From: Bacillota bacterium
GTDB taxonomy: Bacteria > Bacillota > UBA4882 > UBA8346
Length of the DNA: 44,438 nucleotides
Assembly: GCA_023402395.1 (NCBI GenBank)
Contig: JAEYGI010000037.1
Span: forward strand, 1 to 44,438
Direction of reading: 5' to 3'
The notes under the pieces were generated by a model. It saw nothing but the letters and a program-made list of their open reading frames with translations, had not been told where the DNA came from and did not search any database. A program made the position numbers and the translations under genes. Below are positions 33,949 to 42,019 of this stretch, piece by piece (positions within the stretch are counted from its first letter, which is position 1; each line of letters begins with the position of its first letter).

Positions 33949-34053
33949 AATAACACCCCCATTTCTACCGGGGCCGATCAACCACAAAACAAGTGGAATG
34001 ACGCGAATATTATCGGTTGGGTTTGTGGAGGAACGCCCGAGATTATTACCACA

Positions 34054-34082
34054 ATATTAACATATACATTACACTAAATCAA
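34054..34082 (-). promoter_or_regulatory. Promoter candidate for the transposase-like gene
   Basis: TTGATT (34077-34082) and TAATAT (34054-34059) on the minus strand, 17 bp apart, with spacer TAGTGTAATGTATATGT that resembles the two amt promoters. It lies in an AT-rich stretch (34050-34150) that contains no gene. Confidence 0.45.
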
Positions 34083-34224
34083 TTTAATTTCCTTTAAAAA
34101 ATCGTCATAATTGATCTGACTCTATAATATATAACATATAATTTACATTATTGCACTCCGAATGCGATTGCTCCGAACGTCTTACGGGCGAGGTAAATCG
34201 GGGAAAAGGCGCCTGTGCGGCAAT

Positions 34225-34252
34225 AAAAAAACGGCGTGAATAACGCCGTTTT
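34225..34252 (-). terminator. Intrinsic terminator of the IclR-type gene
   Basis: On the minus strand AAAACGGCGT pairs with ACGCCGTTTT around TATTC, followed by TTTATTG. Confidence 0.85.
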
Positions 34253-34274
34253 CATGTCGGATGAAAGGCTGAGC

Positions 34275-35060
34275 TTATTTTTCGTTGGGATAAGAGTAAC
34301 CCATTGCTCGGGAGATTTCACGGCTGGCGGCTTGCACCTTAGACAGCAGCGTCAGTTCCTGAGGGTTCAATTGGTCTCCGAAGACCGGGCGGAAAATGCT
34401 CAACGCTCCGACGCAGGATTTTAAGTAATTGAAGATTGGGACGCTGATCTCACGGACTGTGCCGCTGAAGTCGCTGATCCCGGCCGAATAGCCGGCGGCG
34501 CGGACCCGGCCGAGTTCTTCCGCGAACTGGCGGGGGTCGGCGATGAGCTGGCCGGCGGCGAATTGATCGATCAGTTTCTGCTGCTCCGGCGGGGCCAGGA
34601 AGGCCATCAGCACTCTCCCGGAACTGGTCTGACAGGCGGGAACCGGAACCCCGGTCTGGATGCCGATTTGAATCGGGCCGGCGGTTTTGGCGCAGTCGGA
34701 ATAAACGATGTTCTGATTTGACAGGATCGAGAGGTAGACCGATTCGCCGCATTCTTGAGCCAAATGGCTCAAATGCGGCAGGGCGGTGGAGCGCAACTCC
34801 ACGGACTGGAGCGCGGCGTTGCCGATCAAAAAGGCCTTCAGGCCCAGTTTGTAATGGCCGGTCAGCTTGTCGCGCTCCACGAAGCCGCTCCGGCACAAGG
34901 TGTTCAACAAACGATAAGTGGTGCTGACGCTGAGTTTGGACAACTGGCTAAGCCGGGTCAGGCTCAACAGGCTGTTGTGCTCGGCGAGGATCTCCAACAG
35001 CATTAGGGTCCGTTCCACGGTTTTTACCTTAATTTCTCTCGGCTCGGCGGCGCTTCGCAT
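34275..35060 (-). CDS. IclR-family transcriptional regulator
   Basis: Regulator of 261 aa. The N-terminal winged helix-turn-helix (LTRLSQLSKLSVSTTYRLLNTL and FVERDKLTGHYKLGLKAF) is followed by the IclR effector domain (from about residue 85, with PACQTSSGRVLMAFL and the cysteine-containing KSCVGALSIF). IclR proteins sense small carboxylates or aromatic acids and often repress a divergent gene. Here the divergent neighbour is the DUF362 ferredoxin protein. The ATG has GAAGGGATGG upstream. A well-formed promoter lies at 35218-35246. Confidence 0.92.
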   Translation of the reverse strand: MRSAAEPREIKVKTVERTLMLLEILAEHNSLLSLTRLSQLSKLSVSTTYRLLNTLCRSGFVERDKLTGHYKLGLKAFLIGNAALQSVELRSTALPHLSHLAQECGESVYLSILSNQNIVYSDCAKTAGPIQIGIQTGVPVPACQTSSGRVLMAFLAPPEQQKLIDQFAAGQLIADPRQFAEELGRVRAAGYSAGISDFSGTVREISVPIFNYLKSCVGALSIFRPVFGDQLNPQELTLLSKVQAASREISRAMGYSYPNEK

Positions 35061-35217
35061 CCAACCATCCCTTCCCTGGCTGATTCACCACGGCGATAGA
35101 TGTAAGGGTCTTGTCATATCCGAAGACGTATCAAAAAAGGCGCGCACCCCGAAACCATGGGGCACATGCTGGCGACGATACTTTTCGAAATGCGAAAAAA
35201 CCTTTCGATTCATAATG

Positions 35218-35265
35218 ATTGTAATTGATTGAAAGGTTTGTGTCAATAGATTTCCGAAACGTTTC
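35218..35265 (-). promoter_or_regulatory. iclR promoter and candidate IclR operator
   Basis: On the minus strand TTGACA (35241-35246) and TACAAT (35218-35223) are 17 bp apart. AACCTTTC and GAAAGGTT flank the -10 to spacer region as inverted arms, and a perfect GAAACGTTTC lies at 35256-35265, resembling KdgR/IclR-type operators. The position fits autoregulation and control of the divergent gene. The remainder of the gap to 35408 shows no other clear element. Confidence 0.6.
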
Positions 35266-35408
35266 ATCAAACCTGACACAAGTTTACTGTATACAAGCCG
35301 TTGACGGTTCCGCGCCCGCCACTTTTAGTGCCCGATAAGGAGGTGAATCATCGGGCGGGTCGAATACATAAACATTGCATAGAAACTTTATTCAAGAGGC
35401 GGGAGATT

Positions 35409-36479
35409 ATGAAGCCGGTATATTATTATCCATTAAACGACAACCCGTCAATCGGCGAGCAATCGCAGGCCATCCGGGCGCTGATCGAAGCCTCCCGGAT
35501 GGACCGGATGATTGCTCCCCGGGATTTCGTGGCGATAAAGCTGCACGTGGGAGAAGAGCATAATACCACTCACATTAAACCGGAACTCATTAAAACGCTG
35601 GTTGACGCCTGCTCCGGCCGCGACGGCAACGTGTTTCTGACGGAAACCTCCACGCTGTACCGCGGCGAGCGGGAGAACGCGGTCAAACATTTGCTGCACG
35701 CGCAGCGCCACGGCTTCGGGATCGAGCGGGTGGGCGCGCCGTTTATCATGGCTGACGGGCTTACCGGCGGCAGCGAGGTTGAGGTGCGCATCGACGGAGA
35801 GCTGGAAACGACGGTAAAGATCGCCCGGGAAGTGGCCCTGACCGACGTCCTGATCGCGGTATCGCACCCCACCGGCCATATCGACGCCGGCTTGGGGGCT
35901 TGCCTTAAAAATTTGGGAATGGGGCTGGCCAGCCGCGCCGGTAAGCTGCGGCAGCATTCCTCGGTTCAGCCCAAGGTGAAGCCGGCCAAATGCTGTTTGT
36001 GCCGCAAATGCATGCGCTGGTGTCCCCAGGATGCCATTGTCGCCCAGGAGCGCAGCGCCGTGATCCTGGCCGAGAAATGCATCGGTTGCGGCGAATGTTT
36101 GACGGTCTGCCGTTACGGGGCGATCAGCCACGATTGGGAGACCGAATCGGAGCCGCTTCAGAAGCGGATGGTGGAGTATGCCTTCGGCGCGATTAAGGAT
36201 AAGCGGGAGAAGTGTTTTTACTTCAACGTGCTGGTGGGAATGACCGAAAACTGCGATTGTTTCGCGGTGAATCAGCCGAAGCTGGTTCCCGATCTGGGCA
36301 TCTTGGCGTCCGGCGATCCGGTGGCCATTGACAAAGCCACCCTCGATCTGACCGCCAGAGCCAACGGCCGGTCATTGGCGGAACTGGCTCACGGGAACTT
36401 AAACGCCATGCTCCAACTGGAGCATGGGGCAAAGCTCGGGATGGGATCATTGGAATATGAATTGGTCACCATCAAATAA
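35409..36479 (+). CDS. DUF362-domain protein with two [4Fe-4S] ferredoxin motifs
   Basis: Cytoplasmic iron-sulfur protein of 356 aa. An N-terminal DUF362 domain (PRDFVAIKLHVGEEHNTTHIKP, and LTDVLIAVSHPTGHIDAGLG) is followed near residues 193-235 by a bacterial ferredoxin module with two clusters: CCLCRKCMRWCP and CIGCGECLTVC. The domain then resumes (VNQPKLVPDLGILASGDPVAID). The reaction of this family is not established; electron transfer is likely. The ATG at 35409 follows GGCGGGAGA; the longer frame from 35301 adds 36 residues without family features. Control by the divergent IclR regulator is likely. Confidence 0.88.
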   Translation: MKPVYYYPLNDNPSIGEQSQAIRALIEASRMDRMIAPRDFVAIKLHVGEEHNTTHIKPELIKTLVDACSGRDGNVFLTETSTLYRGERENAVKHLLHAQRHGFGIERVGAPFIMADGLTGGSEVEVRIDGELETTVKIAREVALTDVLIAVSHPTGHIDAGLGACLKNLGMGLASRAGKLRQHSSVQPKVKPAKCCLCRKCMRWCPQDAIVAQERSAVILAEKCIGCGECLTVCRYGAISHDWETESEPLQKRMVEYAFGAIKDKREKCFYFNVLVGMTENCDCFAVNQPKLVPDLGILASGDPVAIDKATLDLTARANGRSLAELAHGNLNAMLQLEHGAKLGMGSLEYELVTIK

Positions 36480-36595
36480 GCAGTAGTTGCCGCAGACCAT
36501 AATATAAACAGGCGGGCGGCTTCGGACGGCCCGCGTCGCATCGAAACTTTGAGCAGGGACCTTTTCAAATTAAAACAGCGAATGAGGGGATCGAT

Positions 36596-39500
36596 ATGCC
36601 CAGACGGACGGATCTTCATAAGATTTTGATAATTGGAGCGGGGCCGGTGACGATTGGCCAGGGTTCCGAGTATGATTACGCCGTGCTGCAGGTGTCGCGG
36701 TGGCTGCGCTCTCAGGGGTATCAGGTCGTCACGGCCGACAGTAATCCGGCCTCGGCCGCCGCCGAACCGGCCGAATCGGATCGGACCTACCTGGAACCGT
36801 TGAACTTCGACAATCTGGAACAGATCATCGTCCGCGAACAGCCGGACGCGGTTCTGCCGGTTTTCGGGGGGCAAACCGCCCTCAATCTCGGGATCCGACT
36901 GGCCGAGGCCGGCGTGTTGGAACGATACCGGGTTCAATGGCTCGGGCCGGAGCCGGCCGGTTTGCGCCAAGCCGAGGACCGGGTTCAACTCAAGGAAACC
37001 TTGGAACGGATCGGCTGTCCGGTGAGCCGGAGTGGCAAAGCGGTCACCCTGGGCGAAGGAATGGAGCTGGGCAAAGAACTTGGCTTTCCGGTGGCGGTTA
37101 AGGGCCTGGCGGCTTTGGAAGGCGCCGGGGTATTCCTGGCCTATAACCGGGAAGAGCTGGAGGATCAGTTGGAGCGGGCCTTCAAGCTTTCGCCGGCCGG
37201 GCGGGTCGTGGTGGAAGAGTCCTTGCTGGGGTGGCAGGAGATCGAAATTGAACTGCTGCGCGATGGCGACGGTGTTTCGAAAGCGGTTGCCACCATCGAA
37301 AATATCGATCCGGTCGGGGTTCACACCGGGGACAGCCTGGCGGTGTTCCCGGTTCAGAGCCTCTCCGAAACCGCGGTGAACGGGCTCAAGGAGGCCTCGG
37401 TCAAGGTCGCCGCCGCGCTCGGGCTGGTCGGCGCGGTCAATGTGCAATGGGCGGTCCATCCCGAGAACGGCCGGCAACGGTTGATCGAGATCAACCCGCG
37501 CTTTACCCCCAGCGCCGCGCTGGCGTCACGCTGCGCCGGATTGCCGCTGGCGGCGCTGGCGGCCCGGATCTTGCTGGGAGAAAGCCTGGCCGAGATCGGA
37601 CTCGACGGAGAGCCGCCCGAACGCCGCGCTTATGTCGGCGTGAAGCTGCCGCGGTTTGATCCGGAGCGGTTTCCGGACGCCGATCCGACGCTGGGCGCGT
37701 CGATGAAAGCGGTGGGCGCAGCCATCGCTTTCGGCGCCAATTTTAAAGAAGCGCTTCAAAAAGGGATCCGCTCGCTCGGCGTCGGACGGTACGGCCTGGG
37801 CAGCGACGGCCGGGATGAGGATGAGACGGTATTGGCAGCGCCGGAGTTGCGGAAACGGGTGGTGAACCCCGGTCCGGACCGGCTGTTTAATCTCCGGCGC
37901 GCACTGAAACAGGGATGGACCGTTGCCGAATTGCAACGGCTGACCCGGCTCAGTTCCTGGTTTCTGAAGGAACTGGCGGACCTGGCCGGCATGGAGAAAG
38001 AGCTGACCACCTATGCCCTGTACAATCTCCCGGCCGCAGTGATGTTGAAGGCAAAGCAATGGGGCTTTTCCGATTATCAATTGGGCCATCTGCTGCGAAG
38101 CTCTGAAGCGGAAATCAGGCAGGCCCGCGTCAAGTTGAAGGTGCTGCCCGGTTTCGGGAGCACCGGGGCGGGAAACTTCCATGAGCAAGTCTGGTTCTCG
38201 ACCTACGGCCCGCTGGCGGAGGCCCGTCCGGCCGCGGCCGGCGGCGGGATTTTATTGATCGGACCGGGCCCGGGGCGAATCGGCTCCGGCGCCGAGGCCG
38301 ATTATTGCCTGCTGCAAGCGGCCGAGGCGTTCGCCGCCGGCGGCCGGCCGGTCCGGGTGGTCCATTGCAATCCGGGTTCGATCCTGAGCGCGGCTCAGGA
38401 AAACTGCCGGTTGTTTATGGAGCCGCTTAATCTGGAAGAATTGGCTAATATAATCGAATTCGAGAAGCCGGACGGAGTGGTGGCGCAGTTCGGCGGCAAA
38501 ACCGGCTTACAGCTCGCGGAACGGCTGGAGTCGTCCGGCGTGAAAGTGATCGGCGCCGTTCCGGAAACGCTGCGCCGGGAATTGGGCGGCCAGTGGCTAG
38601 AGGCTTCCGGCGTCAAATTGCCGGGCAGCGGGAAGGCCGGGGATCTCGGCGCAGCCCTCGAACTGGCCCGGGCCATCGGCTATCCGGTCCTGCTCGGCCC
38701 GGGCGAGGCCGGCGCGGTAATCGTTCATCAACCCGATGAGTTACAGCACCGGCTGGAGAATTCAGCGGGTCCGGCCTTTCCGGCCACCATCACCAAGCTG
38801 ATCGACGGCGCGATCGGAGTGGACCTGGAGTGCCTGAGCGACGGCGAAACCGTGGCCGTGGCCGGCATCATGGAACGGATTGAGGAAGCCGGAATCCATT
38901 CGGGAGACAGCGCCTTGTCGTTCCCTCCCTATACCTTGCCGGAAGAGGTGTCGGAACGGATCCGGGAGACTGCGGCGGCTTTGGCCCGGCAAGCGCGGTT
39001 GGTCGGGATGTTCCATCTGAAACTGGCCGTGAAGCGGGATCAGCTTTATCTGATCGCGGCCGAACCGGGCCCCGGCCTGACCGTACCGTTTTTGACCAAG
39101 GCCACCGGGATCCGCTGGGTGGACGCCGCGGTCCGGCTGTTGAACGGATTCGCCTTGGGAGAATCCGATCTGAACTGCGGCAAGCCTCAATATACTTCAG
39201 TCAAGGAAGCGGTGCTCCCCTTTGACCGGTTTCCGGGCGTGGATCCGGTGCTGGGTCCGGTGATGCGCTCCACCGGTTCGGTGATGGGGATCGCGAATGA
39301 TTTCGGCCTGGCCTTTATCAAGGCCCAGTTGGCCGCCGGCCAGAATCTGCCCGAGCGGGGCGCGGTGTTCATGAGCATCCGGGAAGAGGATCGCCGGACC
39401 TTCATTACCATCGCCAAGCAACTGGCGGGACTCGGGTTTAAGATTATGGCCACCGAGGAGACGGCGGCGGCCTTCAACCGCAACGATCTGATCTGTGAGT

Positions 39501-39754
39501 CGGTTTTCGGCATCGGCGAAGGCCGGCCCAATGTCCTGGATAAGCTGAAAAACGGTGAGATCCAGTGGATTATCAGCATTCCGGCCGGGTCCCGTTCCAG
39601 TCTCGAAGAGAGCCTGATCCGGAGGACCGCGGCCCTGCGCGAGGTGCCGATGATCACCACTGCCGCCGCCGCGCTAGCCGCCGGATTGGGACTGGAACGC
39701 CATCGCCAGGCGGGCGGGGGCGTAAAAGCGCTTCAGGATTTCCAGCGCGGTTGA
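36596..39754 (+). CDS. CarB-like protein (carbamoyl-phosphate synthase large-subunit paralogue) with degraded ATP-grasp sites
   Basis: Protein of 1052 aa with the complete CarB layout: two pre-ATP-grasp/ATP-grasp halves, an oligomerisation region and a C-terminal MGS-like allosteric domain (RGAVFMSIREEDRRTF). Conserved parts are GAGPVTIGQGSEYDY, GGQTALNL, EESLLGWQE and EINPR in half one. However the first-half loop usually reading RPS...GGTGGG reads VKGLAALEGAGVF. In the second half the nucleotide loop reads LLGPGEAGAVIV instead of VRPSYVLGGRAM, and the metal and phosphate residues ExNPR are AAEPG (about residue 820). The AEDR motif is also missing there. No carA is adjacent. I infer that it is not a normal carbamoyl-phosphate synthase and has lost at least the second catalytic domain. 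The ATG follows GAGGGGATCGAT. Confidence 0.85.
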   Translation: MPRRTDLHKILIIGAGPVTIGQGSEYDYAVLQVSRWLRSQGYQVVTADSNPASAAAEPAESDRTYLEPLNFDNLEQIIVREQPDAVLPVFGGQTALNLGIRLAEAGVLERYRVQWLGPEPAGLRQAEDRVQLKETLERIGCPVSRSGKAVTLGEGMELGKELGFPVAVKGLAALEGAGVFLAYNREELEDQLERAFKLSPAGRVVVEESLLGWQEIEIELLRDGDGVSKAVATIENIDPVGVHTGDSLAVFPVQSLSETAVNGLKEASVKVAAALGLVGAVNVQWAVHPENGRQRLIEINPRFTPSAALASRCAGLPLAALAARILLGESLAEIGLDGEPPERRAYVGVKLPRFDPERFPDADPTLGASMKAVGAAIAFGANFKEALQKGIRSLGVGRYGLGSDGRDEDETVLAAPELRKRVVNPGPDRLFNLRRALKQGWTVAELQRLTRLSSWFLKELADLAGMEKELTTYALYNLPAAVMLKAKQWGFSDYQLGHLLRSSEAEIRQARVKLKVLPGFGSTGAGNFHEQVWFSTYGPLAEARPAAAGGGILLIGPGPGRIGSGAEADYCLLQAAEAFAAGGRPVRVVHCNPGSILSAAQENCRLFMEPLNLEELANIIEFEKPDGVVAQFGGKTGLQLAERLESSGVKVIGAVPETLRRELGGQWLEASGVKLPGSGKAGDLGAALELARAIGYPVLLGPGEAGAVIVHQPDELQHRLENSAGPAFPATITKLIDGAIGVDLECLSDGETVAVAGIMERIEEAGIHSGDSALSFPPYTLPEEVSERIRETAAALARQARLVGMFHLKLAVKRDQLYLIAAEPGPGLTVPFLTKATGIRWVDAAVRLLNGFALGESDLNCGKPQYTSVKEAVLPFDRFPGVDPVLGPVMRSTGSVMGIANDFGLAFIKAQLAAGQNLPERGAVFMSIREEDRRTFITIAKQLAGLGFKIMATEETAAAFNRNDLICESVFGIGEGRPNVLDKLKNGEIQWIISIPAGSRSSLEESLIRRTAALREVPMITTAAAALAAGLGLERHRQAGGGVKALQDFQRG

Positions 39755-39979
39755 GCGGCGCCTAAAAAATATCTTCGCTAGCGGCGGATGCAAGCAGGAT
39801 CAGAACGGGGGAGTGTCGTACTTAATCTATTATTAAGTTAATCGATTAAATAAATCGATGCCGATGATTCCCTGATTGAGCCGACGCCCGCGACGCAACC
39901 GGAGCAAGGCAAATAAGCCGCGATATGCAGGGCATGCCAACGCCTGGTTGCGGCCTGGATCGGGCAAAAGGAGATAGCA
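39755..39979 (+). promoter_or_regulatory. Upstream region of the AraC-type gene with TTAATCGATTAA palindrome
   Basis: A perfect 12-bp palindrome TTAATCGATTAA at 39838-39849 is followed by AATCGAT and preceded by TTAATC. These look like operator half-sites, possibly for autoregulation by the AraC-type protein. Nothing else is recognisable before the AAAAGGAGATAGC ribosome binding site. Confidence 0.4.
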
Positions 39980-40858
39980 ATGGCGAAGCGGATCCGCTGC
40001 ACCTATAAAAACACGTCCACCGATCATTTTGAACAGATTCGGATCGTTCAGTTTTACGATCTCGACTATACTTATGAAAGCCCCTCCCAGGCTCTCAAAT
40101 GCCATCGCCACGACATCTGGCAGATCTGGTTCTTTCTGGAGGGGAACGCCCTGGTCGATTTGAACGGAACCTTGCTGGACGGGCGGGCCGGCGATCTGTT
40201 CCTGATCCGGGGCAACGACCTTCACGGCTTGTGGACCAAGGATAGCACCGGCTGTCATTTGTTCGATATCAAATTCATGATCAACCCGGCCTTCTTCGGC
40301 AAGGATTTTCCGGAGATCGGCAGCGTCCGGCTGCGGGAGAAAAGCACTACCCAGCGGATCGTGGAGCGAATCCTGTTTGAGGTCGGCGACAGGAAACCGG
40401 GTTGGGAATTGATGATGGACCTCTATTTGATCGAATTGACCGTGCGGACCCTGCGCCGGGTCTACGTCGAGCAGCCCGCTGAAGCGGCGGCCAAGCCGAC
40501 CCTGGACCGCAAGATCTACCACCACTTCCTGGTCTCCCAGGTGAAAGCGTTCATCGAGTCCAATTACAGCCGCGATTTGAATATCACGATCATGGCTGAG
40601 CAGGTTCACCTGAATCCCAAGTATTTGAGCCATATCTTCAAGAAAGTGACCGGCGCCTCCATCAGCAACTACCTGACCGGAGTCCGGCTGAACCGCGCCA
40701 AGGAATTGCTGCTCGACTCCCATCTGTCGATCAAGGAGATCGCGCTGGAGATCGGATATACGGATACCAGCTATTTCGACCGGGTATTCAAGAAGATGGA
40801 GCGGGTCTCGCCTTGCGATTACCGGTCGCACCTCCTGCTGGAACGGGAAGAGCGGTGA
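39980..40858 (+). CDS. AraC-family transcriptional regulator with cupin sensor domain
   Basis: Regulator of 292 aa. The N-terminal half is a cupin-like ligand-binding domain (CHRHDIWQIWFFLEGNALVDL, GDLFLIRGNDLHGLW). The C-terminal half is a double helix-turn-helix AraC domain: MAEQVHLNPKYLSHIFKKVTG and IKEIALEIGYTDTSYFDRVFKK, ending before SPCDYRS. Such proteins usually activate sugar or metabolite utilisation genes. The ATG follows AAAAGGAGATAGC. The nearest genes are the CarB-like gene upstream and, beyond the repeat array, the RHS protein; its target is not evident. Confidence 0.92.
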   Translation: MAKRIRCTYKNTSTDHFEQIRIVQFYDLDYTYESPSQALKCHRHDIWQIWFFLEGNALVDLNGTLLDGRAGDLFLIRGNDLHGLWTKDSTGCHLFDIKFMINPAFFGKDFPEIGSVRLREKSTTQRIVERILFEVGDRKPGWELMMDLYLIELTVRTLRRVYVEQPAEAAAKPTLDRKIYHHFLVSQVKAFIESNYSRDLNITIMAEQVHLNPKYLSHIFKKVTGASISNYLTGVRLNRAKELLLDSHLSIKEIALEIGYTDTSYFDRVFKKMERVSPCDYRSHLLLEREER

Positions 40859-40901
40859 ATGAGGCCGGCCGAGGGGCCGGCGTCGAATGAGCGATTGATG
40901 G

Positions 40902-40935
40902 AAGGAGACGCGTTGCGCAACGCGTCTCCTTTTTT
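40902..40935 (+). terminator. Intrinsic terminator after the AraC-type gene
   Basis: A perfect 30-bp palindrome built from AAGGAGACGCGTTGC and its complement (40902-40931), followed by TTTT. Confidence 0.88.
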
Positions 40936-41001
40936 GGTTGCGGTGTTGGGGATTGGAGGCGTTGGGGCGAAGCGGTGTCCGCCGCAACTGATTTAATGCC
41001 G

Positions 41002-41463
41002 GATCAGTTGATCCTTGGGTTGGATCAACTGGCGCAAGTATTCAATTACTTGATCGAAGGGTTGGATCAGTTGAAGGAAGACCCGCTTCATCTGAAGCGG
41101 GCGCTGCCCCATCCGGAGCAAGCGCCGGATCAGATGAAGCAAGGATCGCTCCAAGTGGAAATATTGGAGGATCATTTGAAGGAAGAGTTTTTCCAGAACG
41201 AAATATTGGATTTTCATTTGAAGGAAGAGCCGCTCCAGATGGAAAAAGTGTTGCTCCAGATCGAAAAAGTATTGCTTCAGTTGAAGCGATACTTTTTTCA
41301 TATGGATAAGGTGTTGCTTCAAATGGGGGAAGAGTCGCTCCAGATGATCCGGGAGTTGGATCAGTTGGAGCGAGTGCTGCTTCAGATGGCGCGGGTGCTG
41401 CTACAGATGATTGGGAAGCCGGATCAGATGAAGCGAGGGCGCCGCCGGGTGGAGCGGGGGTTT
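41002..41463. repeat. 21-bp imperfect repeat array 4 (22 units)
   Basis: Twenty-two contiguous 21-bp units with no indel; another possible unit starts at 40981. The approximate consensus is CTTCAGATGAAGNNNGTGNTG, with the dyad CTTCA-GW-TGAAG as a core and GATCAG as an alternative start. The plus strand reads as heptads (LQMEKVL, LQIEKVL, DQLERVL) over 174 residues, but the minus strand is open in two frames as well and no ribosome binding site precedes the frame. The consensus differs from arrays 1-3. Confidence 0.9.
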
Positions 41464-42019
41464 TGGGTTGAGGGGGGAGATGTTTGGATTGCCGGTTAGG
41501 CATTGGGGAGAGATTTGGGGAGGCCGAACCCAAAAAGAAAAGAACGGGAAATGCTTTTGCGTTGGCGCCAATCTTTTTTCTTTTTGACCGACCAAAAAGA
41601 AACAAAAAGTCGCCGGATTCGGCCTGATCCCATCCATGGGGCCTCATCTTTTGGCCGTCCTGCCCCTGAGAACCACATGGTTACCCCGGACCCTTCCTTT
41701 GATTCATCCGGTAACGGTCGCCGCCATCCTGGCAGTACGCGGGCGCACCGGGTGAAAGCTTCGGGGCCGACCGCTGTTTTCCATCCTCGGAAAGAAGCGG
41801 CGTGAATGACCCTCCCTGGACTGTGGGTCAAATTAAAGGCCAAAACCGTAATTCCCCGCTTTTTTCAGCCCGGCAAGCCGCATAAAAAATGACGATTAAA
41901 GACAAAAAGCCACAATATGTATTAATTAATAAAAATGTAAATAAAAGGAGGAAATATAACAAATTAACCGAAATAAATATCCGGTTCATTAAATCAACCC
42001 ACCGGAGGTGCTTGCCAAG
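41464..42019. other. Intergenic region with poly-T/poly-A palindrome, upstream of the RHS gene
   Basis: A strong inverted repeat TTTCTTTTTG/CCAAAAAGAAA spans 41577-41603 around a short spacer. Open frames across 41500-41840 on both strands are unsupported by ribosome binding sites. From 41880 to 42019 the sequence is AT-rich and probably holds the promoter of the RHS gene; AAAAGGAGGAAAT at about 41943 is a strong Shine-Dalgarno-like sequence without a start codon behind it. Confidence 0.4.

Noticed and set aside
36596..39754. Ordinary carB
   Set aside because: Domain order fits, but several catalytic motifs are replaced and no carA is adjacent.
40975..41499. 174-aa heptad-repeat protein
   Set aside because: No ribosome binding site, both strands open, and the frame follows from the 21-bp period; treated as repeat array 4.
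41503..41805. 100-aa basic protein
   Set aside because: It spans a poly-T/poly-A palindrome, has overlapping open frames on the other strand and lacks support for translation.
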